Positions 7,267 through 16,728 of a stretch of 27,110 nt of DNA are shown piece after piece. The translations under genes and the position numbers were made by a program. The notes beneath the pieces were generated by a model that worked only from the letters and a program-made list of their open reading frames with translations, made no database searches and was not told the origin of the DNA. Numbering within the stretch: position 1 is the stretch's first letter; every line of letters begins with the position of its first letter. The stretch is from positions 1 to 27,110 of IMG/VR virus record IMGVR_UViG_3300046167_000590. The stretch is one strand, 5' to 3'. Source of the stretch: a virus.

Positions 7267-10200
7267 TTACCTTCCTAATGCTCTAGTGTCGAGCTGTCCG
7301 TATACGGGTAGCCATTTATACCCATTAAAATCACCAGTTGCTACGTCCCAAGCTTTTTCTGCACTTGGCCCTAGTATAGGCACAAAGAAAGGATTTCCAT
7401 ATCTTTTATCTTCCATAAACAAAGGTATAGCTAAAGCAAATGGTCCTAGTTGCCCAGACCTATCTAAAACGTCAAACCAGTAGTCTCCGTTAGACATGTT
7501 CCTAGAAGCTTGATAATTGACCCCAGGGTCATTTGGGCTAATACCAGGTAACAACCATGATAAACCCATTTTAAATCTTTCTCTTAAGTCCCAACCTAGC
7601 ATTGTTAAAGGCATAAGTAGACTTGCTCCAAATAACAATGGTGCGACCCCATCTGATATATGTCCTGTTTCTCCTTTTTTAGTTTTACCTTCTCTAACTA
7701 ATCCGCCCATAATGTTTTTACCATACGCGTAGTAGAAAGACTTAAGCTGCCAGACTAGCGCAAAATTAGGATCAGAAGCCCAAATAGGTCTTTCTGCAGC
7801 ATTTGGTCTTACTATAGATTCATCTACAAACCTACCCATAGCAGCAGACACTTGCGGGTGCGCATCTATATCTTGTCCTTCTGAAGCTAAAATCTGTTCA
7901 GATGTAACGTTGAGTTCTTTTAGATATCTTGCAGACAACATAACATCCTGATCGCCTTCATACCCTTCTTTAACTATTTTTGCGTGTTTAAGTAAAAAAT
8001 CTCTGCCCATGCCAGCCGCAAACTTTCTAGTAAACATCGTCCACCTTTCTAGCTGTGTATACTTAAACCAGCCGTTAGATAATTTTCTGCCCCATTGATC
8101 AAGCATGTCCATCTCACCCGCATACAATATAGTAGTAGCGGCTGCTTCTACCCCATTAGTTCCTATAGATTTTGCTAGCTGGGCTCCTTCTTTTTGGCCC
8201 ATGGCTTGCCCTAGGTTTTTAGAAATAGTATTAAGCTCGAAGTTTCTACTACGAAGTATAGGCCCTGCTGCATCGGGTATTGAAGCAAAAACAGCCATAC
8301 TTAAAAGGTTTACTACATTTAACAGTAACCCTCCTCCTGTTACATATCTCCATATATCATTTTTTATGGGGTTTACATTACCTAACATAGCGTCTATAGC
8401 TTCTTTAGCCTGGCTACGTTCTTCTTCTGGTAAATTGTTTATTAAAACATTAACTCTAGCTGCTCCACCTCTTTTTTCGTACTCCGAGCGTCTTACTGCA
8501 TTTCGTATGTACTCTAGCATAGCTATTTCAGGAGGCACTATTAGACCTTCTTCTAAAAGTGTTTCAGAATCTAAAGCTTCAAATAGTTCTGCTCTTTTCT
8601 TATTCATGCCTATTTCAAAATCATCAGTAGCAGTAGGTAAATTTACAGATTTTTCATTGTTCTTTATAACTCGTTCAGTTACTTTGGTAGCTTCTTCTAT
8701 AGAGATGTTATTACGTTCTGCTAGTAGTTCTATTATCTTTGTACGTTTTTTACTCTTAGAAGCTATATCTGCAACATGAATTATACGCGGGAAGAAGTTT
8801 GGTCTTCTTTCTACATCATACTTAGATAGTTCTAATTCGTCATATATCTTAAATAAAAACTCTCTAATTTGTTTAGCTTTAGGGGATAACTGGTCATTAT
8901 TTAACTTTTCATTACTAGCTTCTTTGAATACAGCAACTTCGTCTTTGGTGAAGGCTTTATCAGTACCAGTTAGAACGTTAATACTATCATCATCTCTAAT
9001 AATTCCTACTAACCTGTTAATATACATGTTAGTTTTTCTGTTTGCCTCATTAATAAAACCAACGTCTTTTTGGTTTCCACTTTCTGTATGGAATATGTCT
9101 GCAAGATCTTTACCGACTCCGGTATCTTTTCCTAAGTTACCCAAAAAGCTATGCGCATCGTAAAACAATTTTTTAAACCATTTAGGCATTTTACCGTTCT
9201 TAATAATTCTTTCGGCTTCCCTGTTAATTCGTTGTACTTGTTTTTCTCCTACTTTTGGTGGGAAAACTGCATCAAGCATACTTTCTATATGAGCTTTGTC
9301 TAAATAATGAATTTCATTTTCTCTAACAGAAGGTTCTTTAGTGGCTTCTAATACTCCATTTACATATTCAGCAAAAGTTTCACTAAAAGCAAATCGTTCT
9401 TGCACTACGCTAACTTGAGGACGTGTGCTAGTTTCAAAAGCCTTTAAACGTTTAGCTATACGTAATAAAACAGATTGACCTATATTTTTAGCTTGTAAAG
9501 ACACCCCTTTTTCAGAATCAAACAAGTAAGCTCCTGTTTTATCTGATGCCCACTCTTCCATGCCATTAGCCTGTTGCCATTGACCTATTTGAGGGTTTGC
9601 TTGTTTATCTTTATTGAACTCATTAATTAACTTTGCTCTAACTTTAGGATTACCTAATGTTTTAAGAAGTTCATCTCTTAAAAAACTGTGTCCTATTTCG
9701 TGCCCTAACCTTTTGTAATATAAACCCTGTAGGTCTAGATCAGGGTCTATGCCTACTTTTAAAATAATTACATCGTAATCTCTGAAGGGTATGTTTATAC
9801 CTTTTATGCTGTCTTTATCTAAAACTTGTTGTCTATATTCTTGTATCTTTGAATTAATGTTTTCATCGCCTACATCTATGTTGTCTGTTTCTCTTGTAGT
9901 AAATATTTTAATAGGCTTAGTTATTTTTAATTTAGTTCTAGCATTTTCTACAAGCTTTTCTACTAGGCTTTTATTATTACCAAAGCTACTTACAAAATCT
10001 TGAGATATAGAAATATCAGCAGGTTTAGTACTTGGCTTAAATTTAATTTTAGTAAACTGTTGTTTTGCCCAAGATGCTTGTTCCGCGTCCCATTGCTCAT
10101 CTGCAGGCATCTCATTGAAGATAGAGTCTCCTTCCTCTTCACTTATTTGTTCAGGGCCTAAATCTTGTGTAGGGTCAAAAGCTCCTTCGTTTAGAACTCT

Positions 10201-12930
10201 TTCTAGAGCTTCTAAGTCACTGCTATCAAATTCCCCTTCTTGTTCAGTGCCTATTCGTTCTTGTAGCTCATCTGCTTTTTGACGTACGAGGTTTCTATTT
10301 CTAGGATTAATCCCAAATCTATTATTAACACGTTTCTCTGGCCCTGTTAAAGGTCTATCTTCTTGTTCTCTAGCAGCTTCAAACAACTGCCCTAAAGTAA
10401 AAGTAGTGTCTCCCTCTGTATACACAACTGCATCAGGGTCAGAAAAAGTTGTGTCAGATATATCATCAAACTTAAATGTAAGTTTTTGATTATCACTTTC
10501 TAAAAGGCTACCAACAAGAGTAGTAAAAGTATCGGCAAGCTGCTGTCTGTAATTTTGATTATTGTCTATAACACCTGTTCTACGTAAAACTCGTAAATAG
10601 TTGTTTAGAAGATTTGGCATATCTATGGCTCTAGCAGTGCCATCATTAGATGATATCTGCCAACGGCTTTGTGTTGCTTTTTTTGTTGATTTAGCTCTAC
10701 GAACTGCTGAGTCTAAGTCACTTTTTATATCTTCAAAACCTTGTGCCCTTGTCAAAGGATCACGTGCGTAAGGGGCAATAACGTAGCCGCCGTCTTGCTC
10801 TTCTATCTTATAAGTTTTGTCAGCGCCAAAATAAACGTCTGAAACTTCTAAATACCGTTTAAGAAGTAGTCTTGAATATTTATTATCCCTTATATTTTTA
10901 TCAAACTCTGCTCTAAAAGCAGGGTCTACTAATTGCCTAGCATCTGCTATTAAGTCTGGGGTGGGCTGTGTATTTTCATAGTTTTCATCTGGGGTTGTCC
11001 AAGCCTGTCCTGCTTTATTAAGAAAAGTTTTAGTTTCTACTTTACCTGTATCTTCTATTTTAGTAGGCACTTGTGACTCTATTGTCTCTTGGAAGTCGTT
11101 TGCAAACTCATCAAAGTCCAGATTATCTTGCATGTTACCCAAATCACCGTCTTCGATTGTTCTTACATCTCCAACTATTGTGGTGGCTTCGACCCTAGCA
11201 TCTAAATGAGTTTCTCCATCTACAAGTTCGTAAGTGTACTCAGGATTGTTTCCAAATATTTGTTTAGCTTGTTCTAAGTGCATGGCCCCGTCTTCGTTTA
11301 GGGCGCTAGTTTGATGGTAGTGAACAGGTATACCGTCTTTGTTTTTAACTTCGACTACATGAGTATCTGTAGATAATCTAGAACGCGGGTACCTTAAGAA
11401 ACTAGTTAAAGTGTCATCTACAAACTTAGTAGACGGAGTGTTTAACTCCATTAGTTGTTTAAAGGATTGAATTTGATCAGAGTCATTAGAAAGTAATATA
11501 CCTCCCAGCCCTGTTTCTGGGTTGCCCATGTCATATCCCTTTATAGCATTCCCATATTTTTTACCAATCTTATCGGATATTTGATCCCATTGGTCATAGC
11601 TGTTTATATCTATCCAAACAGTTTCTTTAGAATTAGTAGGGTCCATCATTGCTTCGATTTGCGCTTCTATATATTTAGCAGGTTCCTTTATAACCCCAGG
11701 GCCGCCATCTCCGTATTTCTCACGATACATCTTAGATAAAGCATCTTTTTGATGGTTGGTGTTAAGTAGTTCATTAGCCTTAGCAGTAATACTTGAAGCT
11801 GTACTTGCAGCTCCACCCATACCAAAACCACCTACTGCTCCAGCAAAAGCAGAAGTAGCTAGATCTAGTTTTGCTTGTTGTTTTGTGTACTCATCATCTA
11901 TAGCAAATTTCTGTGCCACTTCGATTGCGGTTTGTCCTGTTTCCGCTACCCCTTCTGCTCCGGTAGATACGCCGGTAGATATAAGTGCACGTTTTCCTAT
12001 TTGAGATTTTTCTCTACCTGCTTTTGTTAAAAGAGACTTACCACCAGAATTTTTGAATACATTTGTAACAGCATCAAACACTATTTTTTCTGTACCAACT
12101 CCTATAACTGTTGCAGGTACACCTAATCCGGCTGCTTTTAAAGCTGATACAGGGTCTGTCATACCTTGTTCTGCAAAGTTGCCGAAGAACGTACCGGCCA
12201 TTTGTGGGTACTCTTGGGCTGCAGCACCAGTTATACCGCCCCTGGTTAACCTTCTTTTGTACATTTGCGCTTGAAAGTTTTGATAGACTGCATCCATAAC
12301 TTCTTTTTGTTTTTTACTTAATGCTTGTTTTTTAGAAGCAGCTTCTATAGATTCTGTAACCATTTTTCTAGTTAGCCCTTGTTTAGCTAAACGAGTAGTT
12401 ACACCCTCGGCTGTTTTTTTAGTTAACGCTGCAGCGCCTGCGCCAACAACTGTAGTTGGAACTGTAGCCGGTGCAGTTAAAGCAGCGATACCCGTACCAA
12501 CTAATGCGGTGCCTACAGTAGCTAAAGCGGAAGGTCCTATCTCACCAGTAAACCCAAGAACAGCATTCATAAAGTCTTCAAAGTTTCCGTTTTTAAATGC
12601 GGCATCTTCAAATGCAGAAGCTGCGTCTACATAAGCTGATGCGCTACCAGCTGATTGAGCTTCCCCAGCCTCTTTTATAGAATCACGCATGGCTTGTTCT
12701 TGACCCATCATAGAATCAACCATAGCTTTAAAGTAGTTAGTGTTAGCCTCCATGTTTTTAACACCTTTGTTAAAACCAGAAGCTATTTGTTTAGCTGGGT
12801 CAAACTCGTAGCCAAGTTCAGGCGTTGGTAAGTCTTCTTCATAAAGACCGGGTATTGCAGAGCCCACATTTGGCTCATCATTAAAAACGCCAATTAAAGA
12901 CTTTACTGGATCATCGAATTTGTTTTGCAT
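7267..12930 (-). CDS. Giant internal virion (ejection) protein with HExxH zinc-peptidase motif (1887 aa)
   Basis: This is the largest gene in the window and the last of the ejection-protein block. Residues 131-171 form a Gly/Ala-rich hydrophobic stretch that could enter a membrane. A metallopeptidase motif LGHEIGHSFL lies at H1077-E1078-x-x-H1081, followed about 45 residues later by EEWASDKTGAYLF (E1125/E1126, D1130), the spacing expected of a gluzincin third ligand. The C-terminal third is mixed helical with a second hydrophobic region (APLLFGASLLMPLTMLGW). By position and size it corresponds to the large ejection proteins of podoviruses (T7 gp16-like role, entering the host to move DNA across the envelope), but I see no lytic transglycosylase signature. 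A polyvalent-protein relationship is possible. It overlaps the preceding gene by 20 nt. Role: good inference; peptidase activity: motif only. Confidence 0.75.
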   Translation of the reverse strand: MQNKFDDPVKSLIGVFNDEPNVGSAIPGLYEEDLPTPELGYEFDPAKQIASGFNKGVKNMEANTNYFKAMVDSMMGQEQAMRDSIKEAGEAQSAGSASAYVDAASAFEDAAFKNGNFEDFMNAVLGFTGEIGPSALATVGTALVGTGIAALTAPATVPTTVVGAGAAALTKKTAEGVTTRLAKQGLTRKMVTESIEAASKKQALSKKQKEVMDAVYQNFQAQMYKRRLTRGGITGAAAQEYPQMAGTFFGNFAEQGMTDPVSALKAAGLGVPATVIGVGTEKIVFDAVTNVFKNSGGKSLLTKAGREKSQIGKRALISTGVSTGAEGVAETGQTAIEVAQKFAIDDEYTKQQAKLDLATSAFAGAVGGFGMGGAASTASSITAKANELLNTNHQKDALSKMYREKYGDGGPGVIKEPAKYIEAQIEAMMDPTNSKETVWIDINSYDQWDQISDKIGKKYGNAIKGYDMGNPETGLGGILLSNDSDQIQSFKQLMELNTPSTKFVDDTLTSFLRYPRSRLSTDTHVVEVKNKDGIPVHYHQTSALNEDGAMHLEQAKQIFGNNPEYTYELVDGETHLDARVEATTIVGDVRTIEDGDLGNMQDNLDFDEFANDFQETIESQVPTKIEDTGKVETKTFLNKAGQAWTTPDENYENTQPTPDLIADARQLVDPAFRAEFDKNIRDNKYSRLLLKRYLEVSDVYFGADKTYKIEEQDGGYVIAPYARDPLTRAQGFEDIKSDLDSAVRRAKSTKKATQSRWQISSNDGTARAIDMPNLLNNYLRVLRRTGVIDNNQNYRQQLADTFTTLVGSLLESDNQKLTFKFDDISDTTFSDPDAVVYTEGDTTFTLGQLFEAAREQEDRPLTGPEKRVNNRFGINPRNRNLVRQKADELQERIGTEQEGEFDSSDLEALERVLNEGAFDPTQDLGPEQISEEEGDSIFNEMPADEQWDAEQASWAKQQFTKIKFKPSTKPADISISQDFVSSFGNNKSLVEKLVENARTKLKITKPIKIFTTRETDNIDVGDENINSKIQEYRQQVLDKDSIKGINIPFRDYDVIILKVGIDPDLDLQGLYYKRLGHEIGHSFLRDELLKTLGNPKVRAKLINEFNKDKQANPQIGQWQQANGMEEWASDKTGAYLFDSEKGVSLQAKNIGQSVLLRIAKRLKAFETSTRPQVSVVQERFAFSETFAEYVNGVLEATKEPSVRENEIHYLDKAHIESMLDAVFPPKVGEKQVQRINREAERIIKNGKMPKWFKKLFYDAHSFLGNLGKDTGVGKDLADIFHTESGNQKDVGFINEANRKTNMYINRLVGIIRDDDSINVLTGTDKAFTKDEVAVFKEASNEKLNNDQLSPKAKQIREFLFKIYDELELSKYDVERRPNFFPRIIHVADIASKSKKRTKIIELLAERNNISIEEATKVTERVIKNNEKSVNLPTATDDFEIGMNKKRAELFEALDSETLLEEGLIVPPEIAMLEYIRNAVRRSEYEKRGGAARVNVLINNLPEEERSQAKEAIDAMLGNVNPIKNDIWRYVTGGGLLLNVVNLLSMAVFASIPDAAGPILRSRNFELNTISKNLGQAMGQKEGAQLAKSIGTNGVEAAATTILYAGEMDMLDQWGRKLSNGWFKYTQLERWTMFTRKFAAGMGRDFLLKHAKIVKEGYEGDQDVMLSARYLKELNVTSEQILASEGQDIDAHPQVSAAMGRFVDESIVRPNAAERPIWASDPNFALVWQLKSFYYAYGKNIMGGLVREGKTKKGETGHISDGVAPLLFGASLLMPLTMLGWDLRERFKMGLSWLLPGISPNDPGVNYQASRNMSNGDYWFDVLDRSGQLGPFALAIPLFMEDKRYGNPFFVPILGPSAEKAWDVATGDFNGYKWLPVYGQLDTRALGR

Positions 12931-15130
12931 TTTCTATAATCGCTACAAGATGTTCAGCAGGCAAAATGTTATTTTTAATAAGATAATCAAAACTAATACT
13001 TGCTTCACCTTCTACTACTCTGCCAGCTTCTGAATCTCCTGTATTTTGACTTGCATATTTAGGATTATTTGTTCTTATGACTAACTCGATTGGCTTACCA
13101 TTAGAATCTGTTCGTATCGCCATTTTTTGTTTCATAAACTGAGTTGGGTTAAAAGGCGTATTTGGAGCCATAAAATCTCCAAGAAAGTCTTTCATAGTTA
13201 TTTTACCGCCAGGCCAAAGCGCTCCAGCAAGATTAGATTCAACTAACTGTTGGTACCCATTATATAAAGCTACTTCTGCTCTACCCTCAATTAAATCAGC
13301 TCCGCCTATGGGTTCTGCCATTCTAAAGAACATTTCATCAGTAAAAGCATCTTCTGAAAAACCGTATTTTTCTACAAAGTCTTTTTTTGTTAAGCTATAT
13401 ATACTCTCTCCGTTTTCGTCTTTAGTCTTAAACTGGTTAGCATAGTCTTTTATAATCGTTTTACTTTTTCTATCGTAGCTAGAGTACTGCTCGAAAGTTT
13501 TAGTTTTATCACCTTCATTAAAAGATTCTCTTATAAAACCCATTGCGTTTAGGAAATCTGGTTCTAACCCAGAGACACGTTTTAGAATATCTTTTACTCG
13601 AGTGTCAAAAGCCTGTCTTGCACTCGCGCTTTTAGTACCCCAATACTTAGATACATTGAAATCAAAAGTTTTTCCTAGTCTTTGTTCTTGTGCTATAGAA
13701 ATATCGTCTGCGATTTGTTGTTTTGCAGTTCTATTAGGATCACCTGCTACTAGGTAGTTAAAAGTTCTGTCTGTTGCTGTTTTTATATCTTGTCCGTTTA
13801 CTTGTCCTTTGTCATTCGCCAAAGCTAAGTTCAAAGTAAGTGCGTATTTATATGGGTTTTTAACAGTTCCGTCTTCCACTTTTGCTTTTAAATCATCCAT
13901 AGACTCTACATTCATGGACTCTAAATTAGTTCTAACGCTTTGCACTTGTTCTGGAGTAAAGCCATTGTTTATAAAAGTACCATCATTTATAAAGTCGTTT
14001 ACTTTTCCTTGTAGTTCTGTCTCTGATAAATTTTCTAAGCCAGGGAAAGCTTCATTAAATTTAACTTCTATAGGGTCTACGGCTGTTTCAGTTCTTACAG
14101 TTTCGGTTGTAGTAGAAGCAGGATCTAAACCTTTTGATCTTCTATAGCTGTCTCGCAAAACATCATCATCTGGCATTGGTTGTACATTTCCGCCTCTGGC
14201 ATATCCTGCGGCTACAGTTCTTTTATAAGATTGAAAATCTTTTTCATCAATTTTAGAACCTGGGGTACTAGTAGTAACCTCTTTTTCTGTAACGATAGGG
14301 GGTTGTTCTTTTACGTTAGGGTTCTTGTTATATTCATCTGTGATTTGTTGCAGTAGACCTAGCTTAGTAGTTCTAGGTACTCCATCATCATATAAAGCTT
14401 TTGCACGTTCCATACTAACGTTCATCTGGTCATAACCGCCCGTATTATCGTACGCACCCTGCGCTGCTGCGCTTGCTTGTCTTCTTGCATCGGGGTTTAT
14501 TTCTAACTGTAGACCAGATATTAGATTGTTTCCAAGATAAGCTTCAACTTCATTCTCACTAAAAGTTAACTCTTCATCATCTGCTTCATCTGTACCAAAC
14601 CTAGTTAGAAAAGAGAACATGCCCTCTTGATTTTCAACTGGTACTATGTAAGCAGTTTTGGTTCCATTTTCATATTCTTTTTTTAACGCTAGCAAAGATT
14701 CATCATTAGGATTTGCTTCAAGTCTATCTAACAAAGAAGTGGGTATAGTTCCTGCTTTAGTTCTAGTGGGGCCAAATGTTCTCTTGCTTCTTTTTTTGAC
14801 TACTTCCCCGTCTGGGTTTTTAGATAAATAATTAGAAGCTAACTTATTAAATCGTAGCTTACTATCACCACCGGAGTGGTATTTATCTACCTGGTCTTTC
14901 CAGTCAGCTCTAAGAGTGTATTGAACATTATCATCTCCCTCATTATCACCGATTGTATATATACCAGTTCTAGCATCAGAAAGATAAGCTAGGTCTTCAT
15001 TGGCTGATCTAGACTGTTCACCCCTTTTAAGTTCTTGTTGGGTTAGTTTATTCACCAACCCCCTAGTTTCTGCAGTTGAAGTTTTGTTTATAATATTTCT
15101 GCCTTGTTGCATGCTGGCTAATACACTCAT
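12911..15130 (-). CDS. Probable internal virion protein (739 aa)
   Basis: This is a long hydrophilic protein with no signal peptide, membrane segment or enzyme motif that I can recognise. The N-terminus (MSVLASMQQGRNIINKTS) leads into highly charged, Gln/Asn/Asp-rich, mainly helical sequence with low-complexity linkers such as KEQPPIVTEKEVTTSTPGSK. A more ordered C-terminal half contains FDTRVKDILKRVSGLEPDFLNAM-type helices (about residues 500-740). Overlaps of 4 nt (ATGA) with the gene before and 20 nt with the 1887-aa gene after place it inside the ejection-protein block. That position and composition fit a podovirus internal core protein comparable in place to T7 gp15, without visible sequence similarity. 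Confidence 0.65.
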   Translation of the reverse strand: MSVLASMQQGRNIINKTSTAETRGLVNKLTQQELKRGEQSRSANEDLAYLSDARTGIYTIGDNEGDDNVQYTLRADWKDQVDKYHSGGDSKLRFNKLASNYLSKNPDGEVVKKRSKRTFGPTRTKAGTIPTSLLDRLEANPNDESLLALKKEYENGTKTAYIVPVENQEGMFSFLTRFGTDEADDEELTFSENEVEAYLGNNLISGLQLEINPDARRQASAAAQGAYDNTGGYDQMNVSMERAKALYDDGVPRTTKLGLLQQITDEYNKNPNVKEQPPIVTEKEVTTSTPGSKIDEKDFQSYKRTVAAGYARGGNVQPMPDDDVLRDSYRRSKGLDPASTTTETVRTETAVDPIEVKFNEAFPGLENLSETELQGKVNDFINDGTFINNGFTPEQVQSVRTNLESMNVESMDDLKAKVEDGTVKNPYKYALTLNLALANDKGQVNGQDIKTATDRTFNYLVAGDPNRTAKQQIADDISIAQEQRLGKTFDFNVSKYWGTKSASARQAFDTRVKDILKRVSGLEPDFLNAMGFIRESFNEGDKTKTFEQYSSYDRKSKTIIKDYANQFKTKDENGESIYSLTKKDFVEKYGFSEDAFTDEMFFRMAEPIGGADLIEGRAEVALYNGYQQLVESNLAGALWPGGKITMKDFLGDFMAPNTPFNPTQFMKQKMAIRTDSNGKPIELVIRTNNPKYASQNTGDSEAGRVVEGEASISFDYLIKNNILPAEHLVAIIENAKQIR

Positions 15131-15678
15131 ATTAAAAATGCTCCTAATAATGCTGAGCCTATTTGAGATCCCATTCCTTTCATTTGTGAGTTGTAGTTAG
15201 ACCTTGCGTTTTTGTAAGCTTGGTATCTATTGTTTTGCATAGCCGCAGCATCTTGCATCATTCCTAAAGAATTTCTATTAACTCCCTGTCCTATATTCAT
15301 AAGATCAGCCATAGTAGCTTGGTTAACTTCTCTTTGTTGTATACGAGCATTATTAATATTATCAGTGGTTGCTAAAGAGGTACCCCTTTGAAGAGCCCTA
15401 GTTTGTTCTTGTCGTTGTGCTACGGATAGCCCCGCACCCCCATATCTTTCTCTATTTCTCGCACTACTTTCTTTAGCTATCCTTGCTTGTGTTACAGAGT
15501 CTTCTCGTGCCTGGTCTATTAATTTTGTACTATTCCTTGACTCTAATAAACGTTCTTCAAAACCCCTAAAATTATCAATATATCTATTGTAGTCTCTAGT
15601 AGTAATATCATTTAAAGCCTTTTCAGGATCATCTACTATGGGTAAATTGCCTATCATATAATTATCATACTGGCTCAT
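15127..15678 (-). CDS. Probable small internal virion protein (183 aa)
   Basis: The protein is helical and rich in Gln, Asn, Arg and Ala, with a coiled-coil-like middle (AGLSVAQRQEQTRALQRGTS). It ends in a short Gly/hydrophobic tail (GSQIGSALLGAFLI), a C-terminus often seen in small phage ejection proteins that contact membrane. It has no Cys residues and no enzyme motif. Its start overlaps the stop of the preceding gene by ATGA and its stop overlaps the next start in the same way, so translation is coupled along the block. The function as an ejection/core protein comes from context. Confidence 0.65.
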   Translation of the reverse strand: MSQYDNYMIGNLPIVDDPEKALNDITTRDYNRYIDNFRGFEERLLESRNSTKLIDQAREDSVTQARIAKESSARNRERYGGAGLSVAQRQEQTRALQRGTSLATTDNINNARIQQREVNQATMADLMNIGQGVNRNSLGMMQDAAAMQNNRYQAYKNARSNYNSQMKGMGSQIGSALLGAFLI

Positions 15679-16298
15679 CCGAATAAACCCTCGCCCAATC
15701 TAGCACCGAAACCGTCTGTTCTTTTTCGAGCTTCTGTAACTTTACCTGTTTTAGGATCAGTTGTCGCTCCCCCAAAGAAAGTGTTCCCTGACGCTATATT
15801 GTCCATACCTTGAGCATAACCCGCTTGAGCTAACATAGCTCCGCCGTCAATGTTCGCTTGTCTATTTTGAAGTTTTCTTTTTGCTGACTCTAAGGTAGCT
15901 GTATTCTCTAGCCTGGCCAAAGTTCCTAGACCTGTAGTAGCATCTTGTTGTTGCCCCCTAGCCCCTGCTAAAGTACTTAACGCTAAATTTTGTTTTATTT
16001 TTTCTCCGCCTACTCTTGCCCTTAAGATTTGAGCGCCGGCTGCTGAAGCCATATCTGCAGCTGAATCTACAGAACGAGCAGCTACTAAAGAAGGTTTGCT
16101 CAGTGCTTGTTGAGTATCTGCTCCAGCCCTAGCTGCTAACAAGTCACCCGTTTTTTGGGTCATAGCTGCATCAAGCATCTCAACCATAATTGGGTCATAC
16201 TTTTCTGTAAAGTATTTATTCTCTGCATTAGCTACAGAAGCATTTACTTTTTCTGCTTCGCTTGCTTCGTACTCTGATTTTTTAGGTTTACTAGCCAT
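15675..16298 (-). CDS. Probable internal virion protein, Ala-rich (207 aa)
   Basis: A highly Ala/Gln-rich, mostly helical protein opening MASKPKKSEYEASEAEKVNAS. The middle is composed of small-residue helices (ARSVDSAADMASAAGAQILRAR) and the end is Gly-rich (DGFGARLGEGLFG). No catalytic motif or membrane helix is visible. Composition and location resemble T7 gp14-type internal core/ejection proteins, which are small, Ala-rich and assembled inside the head at the portal vertex; the similarity is in kind, not in sequence that I can align. It overlaps the upstream GNAT-like gene by 8 nt and the downstream gene by 4 nt. Confidence 0.65.
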   Translation of the reverse strand: MASKPKKSEYEASEAEKVNASVANAENKYFTEKYDPIMVEMLDAAMTQKTGDLLAARAGADTQQALSKPSLVAARSVDSAADMASAAGAQILRARVGGEKIKQNLALSTLAGARGQQQDATTGLGTLARLENTATLESAKRKLQNRQANIDGGAMLAQAGYAQGMDNIASGNTFFGGATTDPKTGKVTEARKRTDGFGARLGEGLFG

Positions 16299-16728
16299 TC
16301 ACTTCTTTCCTATAAATTCGTGTGTCTAACTCCCAGCCTATTTGCTTTGTGTACGATTCCATTTCTGGAACTCGTGATCTCGCTTCGAGATACTTACAAC
16401 CTACTTCTTTTGCTAAGTCGTTAAACCATTCATCATGAGCCAACCAATTGTGGCCCCCTTTATCATAAGTATACGCTATCCATAGCAGTAATGTCTTGTC
16501 TTTTGTAAACTGATCTACTTCAATAGTTAGTATCAAAAAACCTACAGGAGAAGTGTAAAGAAAAGCTCTTTCGTTTACACATTCACTATAAACATCCTCA
16601 GGAATAAAAGATAATAAAGGATTTTCTTTTAATATATCGACTATTCCGGTTTTAACCACATTCCAACACTTACGTATGTCCGTGTAAACGGGTAACTCAG
16701 TAGTCGATCTCCTTTCCGTACTTTCCAT
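16291..16728 (-). CDS. GNAT-like small protein in the structural operon (145 aa)
   Basis: The fold pattern suggests a GNAT-type (N-acetyltransferase-like) protein. Strands around FLYTSPVGFLILTIEV and TLLLWIAYTYDKGG are followed by a helix with AHDEWFNDLAKEVGCKYLEARSRVPEMESY and a final GWELDTRIYRKEV, which resembles the usual GNAT ending 'GF...Y.K.'. The acetyl-CoA loop (Q/RxxGxG/A) is not clear, so catalysis is doubtful. Small GNAT-like proteins lie at the same place, just before internal core proteins, in several podovirus genomes, where the family may have a structural role. The start overlaps the preceding adaptor gene by 32 nt; a later start would require loss of the MESTERRS segment and no better site is evident. 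Confidence 0.5.
   Translation of the reverse strand: MESTERRSTTELPVYTDIRKCWNVVKTGIVDILKENPLLSFIPEDVYSECVNERAFLYTSPVGFLILTIEVDQFTKDKTLLLWIAYTYDKGGHNWLAHDEWFNDLAKEVGCKYLEARSRVPEMESYTKQIGWELDTRIYRKEVNG

Noticed and set aside
8105-8779. Plus-strand ORF of 224 aa within the 1887-aa gene
   Set aside because: Antisense shadow of well-supported coding sequence, with a Ser/Leu/Ile-rich product and no recognisable motif or translation signal.
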